Of a DNA stretch of 64,000 bases, positions 60,609-64,000 are shown one piece after another. Below the pieces are notes generated by a model. The model saw only the letters and a program-made list of their open reading frames with translations. It was not told the DNA's origin and did not search any database. The stretch is from Bin18 sp965200355. GTDB lineage: Bacteria; Desulfobacterota; Binatia; Bin18. The stretch lies in the NCBI GenBank assembly GCA_965200355.1, contig OZ241351.1:3596001-3660000 (forward strand). Direction: 5' to 3'. The position numbers and the translations under genes are program-made. The number at the start of each line of letters is the position of its first letter. The first letter of the stretch is position 1.

Positions 60609-62162
60609 TTATGGCCCCTCACGATGAACGCCAGACCGGTCTCCATAGCGTTCCATTTGCGCGAACTTATTGAGCGCATTGGTGAAGGCCAGGGCGCTGG
60701 CCATAATAATATCGGTGTGAGAGCCCTGACCGTTCACGGAGGTCCCGTTTTGGCGCAGGAGACAGGAGACCTCGCCCTGAGCATCGGTCCCGCCGGTGAT
60801 GGATTTGACCGAGTAACGCTCAAGCGTGAGGTCCATTTCGGCAATCTGGGAAATCGCCTTATAGCAGGCGTCAACCATCCCGTCCCCAGAGGCGTTTTCC
60901 ATCATCTCCTCGCCGTTGACCTTCATCTTTACGGTCGCATGTGGAACCGCCATGCTGGATGAGGTGACGTTCATATACAGCAACTCGTACTTCTCGGGGA
61001 TACGGGCCGTCTCTTCCATCACAATCGCCATCAGGTCTTCGTCGTAGACGCTTTTTTTCTTGTCGGCCAGGGCCTTGAAGCGCACGAAAGCCTTATTCAT
61101 ATCGGTTCCCGTATAGTCAATGCCCAGGAATTTCAGACGCTCAATAAAAGCGTGTCGCCCTGAGTGTTTCCCTAAGACGAGTTTATTGCTGTCCAAGCCT
61201 ATGGTCTGAGGCTGCATGATCTCGTAGGTCAGCTTGTATTTCAGCACACCGTCCTGGTGAATGCCGGCCTCGTGGGCAAAGGCGTTATCGCCGACCACCG
61301 GCTTATTGATGGGAACAGTAATGCCGGTAATTTGGGACAGGAGTTGGCTGGAGGGATAAATCTGCTCAGTCACGATCTGGGTGCCGACATGGGCGAACAC
61401 ATCTTCTCGCGTTCTGAGCGCCATGACGACTTCTTCCATGGACGTGTTCCCCGCGCGTTCGCCTATGCCGTTAATCGTACACTCCACCTGGCGGGCGCCG
61501 TTCTTAATGGCCGCCAGGGAGTTGGCCACGGCCAAGCCCAAATCGTTGTGGCAGTGCGCGCTCCAGGTCACATCTCTGCCGCCCGGAACCGTGTCCTGCA
61601 AATACTGAAACAGGGCCCCAAACTGATGGGGAATGGCATAGCCGGTGGTATCCGGGACATTGATGGTCACGGCTCCGGCCCGAATGACCTCACCAAAAAT
61701 CTGGACCAGAAAGTCACGATCCGTGCGAGAGGCGTCTTCGGCGGAAAACTCGATATAGTCCAGATGTTTTTTCGCGTACTCAACCGCCCACACCGCGGCG
61801 TCAACGCACTCCTGACGACTCATCGTGAGTTTATGTTTGAGGTGGATGTCGGAGGTCGCGATAAAAATATGCACCCCAGGGTGTTTGGCCGGCTCGACGG
61901 CCTGAATGGCGCGCCGGATATCGTCTTCCTTGGTGCGCGACAGACTCAGGACAATAGGCGTGGAGACCAGGGCGGCAACCCGCCGGACCGATTCAAAGTC
62001 TCCCTCTGACGACGCAGCAAAACCGGCCTCAATCACATCCACATTGAGCTTTTCGAGCTGTCCGGCGACCATGACCTTTTCTTCGATGTTCATGGTCGCG
62101 CCAGGCGACTGCTCACCATCGCGCAACGTGGTATCAAAAATTTGTACAACTTCGCGTTCCAT
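60609..62162 (-). CDS. leuA: 2-isopropylmalate synthase
   Basis: 517 residues. N-terminal FDTTLRDGEQSPGATMN, then HCHNDLGLAVANSLAAI (metal ligands), ECTINGIGERAGNTSMEEVVMAL, and the C-terminal regulatory domain (VTSSSMAVPHATVKMKVNGEEM) that mediates leucine feedback inhibition. GAGGAGG lies 5 nt before the ATG at 62162; the apparent upstream start would lie in the terminator. It is preceded by the leader peptide and terminator. Confidence 0.97.
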   Translation of the reverse strand: MEREVVQIFDTTLRDGEQSPGATMNIEEKVMVAGQLEKLNVDVIEAGFAASSEGDFESVRRVAALVSTPIVLSLSRTKEDDIRRAIQAVEPAKHPGVHIFIATSDIHLKHKLTMSRQECVDAAVWAVEYAKKHLDYIEFSAEDASRTDRDFLVQIFGEVIRAGAVTINVPDTTGYAIPHQFGALFQYLQDTVPGGRDVTWSAHCHNDLGLAVANSLAAIKNGARQVECTINGIGERAGNTSMEEVVMALRTREDVFAHVGTQIVTEQIYPSSQLLSQITGITVPINKPVVGDNAFAHEAGIHQDGVLKYKLTYEIMQPQTIGLDSNKLVLGKHSGRHAFIERLKFLGIDYTGTDMNKAFVRFKALADKKKSVYDEDLMAIVMEETARIPEKYELLYMNVTSSSMAVPHATVKMKVNGEEMMENASGDGMVDACYKAISQIAEMDLTLERYSVKSITGGTDAQGEVSCLLRQNGTSVNGQGSHTDIIMASALAFTNALNKFAQMERYGDRSGVHREGP

Positions 62163-62188
62163 AACATCCTCCTCAGTGGTGTCCATAT

Positions 62189-62219
62189 AAAAAAGGGCTG
62201 CGGGTACACCCGCAGCCCT
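62189..62219 (-). terminator. Rho-independent terminator in the leuA leader
   Basis: Minus-strand stem GGGCTGCGGG...CCCGCAGCCC (62195-62218, perfect 10 bp, 4-nt loop) followed by T6 (62194-62189), 27 nt before the leuA ATG. Its place between a leucine-rich leader peptide and leuA is that of an attenuator. Confidence 0.9.
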
Positions 62220-62228
62220 CTCACACAA

Positions 62229-62262
62229 GAGGCCACGGATCAGAACTTCCGCCCGTGGCCTC
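62229..62262 (-). promoter_or_regulatory. Leader hairpin upstream of the leuA terminator
   Basis: Minus-strand GAGGCCACGG...CCGTGGCCTC, 10 bp, loop 14 nt. Its 5' arm (GGAGGCCA) can instead pair with TGGCCTCC inside the leucine codons of the leader peptide gene, so ribosome position could choose between structures. How this switches the terminator cannot be decided without folding. Confidence 0.65.
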
Positions 62263-62279
62263 CAAGAGTCTGGTGTGCG

Positions 62280-62360
62280 CTATGCACCTCCCTCGGATCC
62301 CTCAGGCGGGATGCTAAGCAGGAGGCCAAGCAGGGGACCTGTGTTCATCGTGTTGGTCAT
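62280..62360 (-). CDS. leuL: leu operon leader peptide
   Basis: 26 codons: MTNTMNTGPLLGLLLSIPPE then GSEGGA, TAG. Five leucines occur within six codons (CTG CTT GGC CTC CTG CTT). GGAAAG lies just upstream of the ATG. It is followed by a hairpin and an intrinsic terminator before leuA, as in ribosome-mediated leucine attenuation. Confidence 0.85.
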   Translation of the reverse strand: MTNTMNTGPLLGLLLSIPPEGSEGGA

Positions 62361-62369
62361 GTATCTTTC

Positions 62370-62399
62370 CTTATACCGAACCCTTTTTCTCATTGTCAA
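62370..62399 (-). promoter_or_regulatory. Candidate leu promoter overlapping the 3' end of pssA
   Basis: Minus-strand TTGACA (62399-62394), 18-nt spacer, TATAAG (62375-62370). The start would fall about at 62363, only a few bases before the leader ATG, so the leader peptide would be read from a nearly leaderless mRNA. The same bases also supply the ribosome site if transcription comes from upstream. Confidence 0.55.
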
Positions 62400-63237
62400 G
62401 AGAACCGGGCTGCTCAGAGGGTTCACCGGCCTGTTTTGGCTGGACCAGGGCCACCTCGGCCTCGGTCTCCTTGGACCGTCTCTTCTTCCAGAGGCGCAGC
62501 ACCACGCCGACCGGGCCGGACACCGCATACACGCCGGTAATGGTGAACAACATGATCTGTGGCTCGGCAATGGTGAGCTGTAAGAGAATAATACCCGCCA
62601 CCAGCAGGCCAAAGGGCTGACGGTCGCGCAGATTCAAATCCTTAAAGCTCGCATAGCGAATCGTACTGATCATCAGGCCGGCCAGCACGTACACCAACAT
62701 GAGGAGGGTCATATGCTTGCTGGTCGTCCCTTCCCCCCCGAGGTAGTCATACACCCAAATTGTCGTCGCGATGACGGCCGCCGCCGCCGGGATCGGCAAA
62801 CCAACAAAACTGTCCTTATCCACCACGCCGATTTGGACATTGAAGCGGGCCAGGCGAAGCGCACCGCACACCACATATAATGCTGCCGCCAGCCACCCCC
62901 ATGCGCCCCACGGTTCCAGCGCCCAGCGGTAGGCCAGCAAACCGGGGGCCACTCCAAAAGCGACCAGGTCGGACAGGGAGTCGTATTCCGCACCAAAACG
63001 GCTGGAGGTTTTCGTCATACGGGCGATGCGGCCATCGAGAGCATCGAAGATCAGCGCGATCAGGACCGCCGTGGCCGCCACTCGAAATTCTCCCTGCAGG
63101 GTGGTCACGCTGGCGTAGAACCCACAGAATAGTCCGCCCGTTGTAAAAAGATTGGGCAGCAGATAGACGCCCTTGCGCAAGGGGGGACGTATTTTTTTAC
63201 GGGTCGGCAGGCGTCGAATTTTCTCGCGTGTCTGCAT
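62371..63237 (-). CDS. pssA: CDP-diacylglycerol-serine O-phosphatidyltransferase
   Basis: 288 residues, eight or so helices. The CDP-alcohol phosphatidyltransferase motif DALDGRIARMTKTSSRFGAEYDSLSD (DG-x2-AR-x8-G-x3-D-x3-D) is complete. It makes phosphatidylserine for Psd. The extra N-terminal residues of the longer ORF lack homology; ATG 63237 is used. The stop codon is part of the candidate leu promoter. Confidence 0.95.
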   Translation of the reverse strand: MQTREKIRRLPTRKKIRPPLRKGVYLLPNLFTTGGLFCGFYASVTTLQGEFRVAATAVLIALIFDALDGRIARMTKTSSRFGAEYDSLSDLVAFGVAPGLLAYRWALEPWGAWGWLAAALYVVCGALRLARFNVQIGVVDKDSFVGLPIPAAAAVIATTIWVYDYLGGEGTTSKHMTLLMLVYVLAGLMISTIRYASFKDLNLRDRQPFGLLVAGIILLQLTIAEPQIMLFTITGVYAVSGPVGVVLRLWKKRRSKETEAEVALVQPKQAGEPSEQPGSLDNEKKGSV

Positions 63238-63257
63238 AGCCACCGGCAAACTCCCAG

Positions 63258-63908
63258 TTATGTTTCTGCCCGCGTGGGGTAGGCACCGAGCACCGTCTCG
63301 CCGGCCTTGACGCGGTGTCCGACTGCTATTTTCAGTTCTATCTCTGCCGGACAATACACGTCCACCCGCGAGCCCAGCATAATCATGCCATACCGGTCGC
63401 CTTGTTGGACCTGTTCTCCGCCCGTCAGACGACAGACAATCCGGCGGGCCAGCATCCCGGCAATCTGGACCAGGACGACCCGGCGACCGTGGGTATCCTG
63501 AATACTGACCGCATTCTGCTCGTTGACTTCAGCCGCCTCGGCGGCAAACGCGGCCCGAAACTTCCCCGGCTGGTAGTGAATCTGAGTGACCTTGCCGGTC
63601 ACCGGGATGCGATTGACATGCACGTTGAGCGGCGACAGGAAGATGCCAACCCGAGAAGCGGGGTGTTCCGGGGCATATTTGCCACGGGCCAGCGGCTCTA
63701 CCGTGACCACACGCCCATCGGCCGGAGAGACAATCGCATCGGCGTCATCTGGAGTCTCGCGGTCAGGGTCACGAAAGAAAAAAGCCACGAACAGGGTCAG
63801 CCCAAGAAGCATCCAGCCGGAGGAGTGAAAGCCGAGCAGCCCAAATACCAGCGTGAGTGCTCCCAGCCCGAAAATCCAGGGATATCCCTCACGTGCAAAA
63901 TGTATCAT
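63258..63908 (-). CDS. psd: Phosphatidylserine decarboxylase, short (archaeal-type) form
   Basis: 216 residues. Two N-terminal helices, FRDPDRETPDDADAIVSPADGRVV, GIFLSPLNVHVNRIPVTGKV, and the self-cleavage site MIMLGSRVDVY (Gly-Ser), where Ser becomes the pyruvoyl group. It turns phosphatidylserine into phosphatidylethanolamine. Confidence 0.95.
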   Translation of the reverse strand: MIHFAREGYPWIFGLGALTLVFGLLGFHSSGWMLLGLTLFVAFFFRDPDRETPDDADAIVSPADGRVVTVEPLARGKYAPEHPASRVGIFLSPLNVHVNRIPVTGKVTQIHYQPGKFRAAFAAEAAEVNEQNAVSIQDTHGRRVVLVQIAGMLARRIVCRLTGGEQVQQGDRYGMIMLGSRVDVYCPAEIELKIAVGHRVKAGETVLGAYPTRAET

Positions 63909-63938
63909 CCAAACAACACAGTATCCTGCAAATCCCGA

Positions 63939-64000
63939 TCAATTTTTCGCCTTATCGACCAGCCGGTCTTGCTGGAGCCAGGGCATCATACTGCGCAGAT
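63939..64000 (-). CDS. ilvC: Ketol-acid reductoisomerase, C-terminal end (partial)
   Basis: The minus frame entering from the right edge reads LRSMMPWLQQDRLVDKAKN then TGA. LRxMMPWL is the conserved IlvC C-terminus. Its place before psd-pssA-leuA is the usual order in delta-type proteobacteria. Confidence 0.85.
   Translation of the reverse strand, partial: LRSMMPWLQQDRLVDKAKN

Noticed and set aside
1..64000. CRISPR array or insertion sequence
   Set aside because: No regularly spaced repeats and no transposase-like frame were seen; the tandem duplications are two-copy and short.

Overview
The window reads as a chromosomal segment of a GC-rich, Gram-negative, aerobically equipped bacterium. 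The Gram-negative signs are an RND/OMF copper pump, many lipoproteins, and Aat (leucyl/phenylalanyl-tRNA-protein transferase). The gene orders ilvC-psd-pssA-leuA-leuB and glnB-glnA, together with HemQ, a SoeA-like molybdoenzyme and AcoX, fit a deep lineage around the former Deltaproteobacteria, Tectomicrobia or Methylomirabilota. That placement is inference from gene content; no 16S gene is present.

Layout. 1-5 kb: a frameshifted DnaQ-exonuclease/UvrC-like nuclease, then a PEP-mutase/nucleotidyltransferase fusion, a terpene-cyclase-like alpha-barrel protein and a Rieske protein. 5-12 kb: a cusCBA copper efflux operon with a small Cys/His-rich secreted protein upstream. 12-15 kb: a class V aminotransferase and two secreted proteins whose 3' ends overlap in opposite orientation. 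15-22.3 kb: a sulfur module (persulfide dioxygenase-rhodanese, FeS-NrfD fusion, molybdopterin oxidoreductase, SulP carrier) that could take persulfide to sulfite to sulfate. 22.3-25.1 kb: an AT-richer island with an intact DNA methyltransferase beside a broken restriction gene and a frameshifted DUF3825 gene. 25-35 kb: glutamate-cysteine ligase, acoABX-like genes, a D-2-hydroxyacid dehydrogenase, a cupredoxin-like lipoprotein, CrcB, a kinase with an early stop, and Aat. 35-37.3 kb: a decaying zone led by a structured leader. 37.4-46.4 kb: one long biosynthetic run on the minus strand, argB-D-F-G-H, a lipoprotein, then dapF-A-B. 46.5-53.9 kb: housekeeping genes including hemQ, thiO, an rRNA methylase, tRNA-Pro and plsY. 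54-56 kb: glnB-glnA behind a near-perfect sigma-54 promoter. 56-59.4 kb: SDR, phosphatase, CoA-binding and Nudix genes, then a second copy of the structured leader in front of a YecR-like lipoprotein. 59.4-64 kb: the leu/phospholipid operon, with a leucine-rich leader peptide and terminator in front of leuA.

Three signals stand out. First, a conserved leader element of about 160 nt occurs twice, 23 kb apart. Spacing between its conserved blocks is almost identical, hairpin positions are shared while sequences differ, and each copy precedes an unrelated small lipoprotein. Second, leuA has a LeuL-type attenuator. Third, lesions are unusually frequent in accessory genes: single-base indels, nonsense codons and short tandem duplications of 25 and 14 bp. 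The core amino-acid and lipid pathways look intact. Some single-base lesions lie in short homopolymers and may be assembly errors; the duplications and nonsense codons are harder to explain that way.
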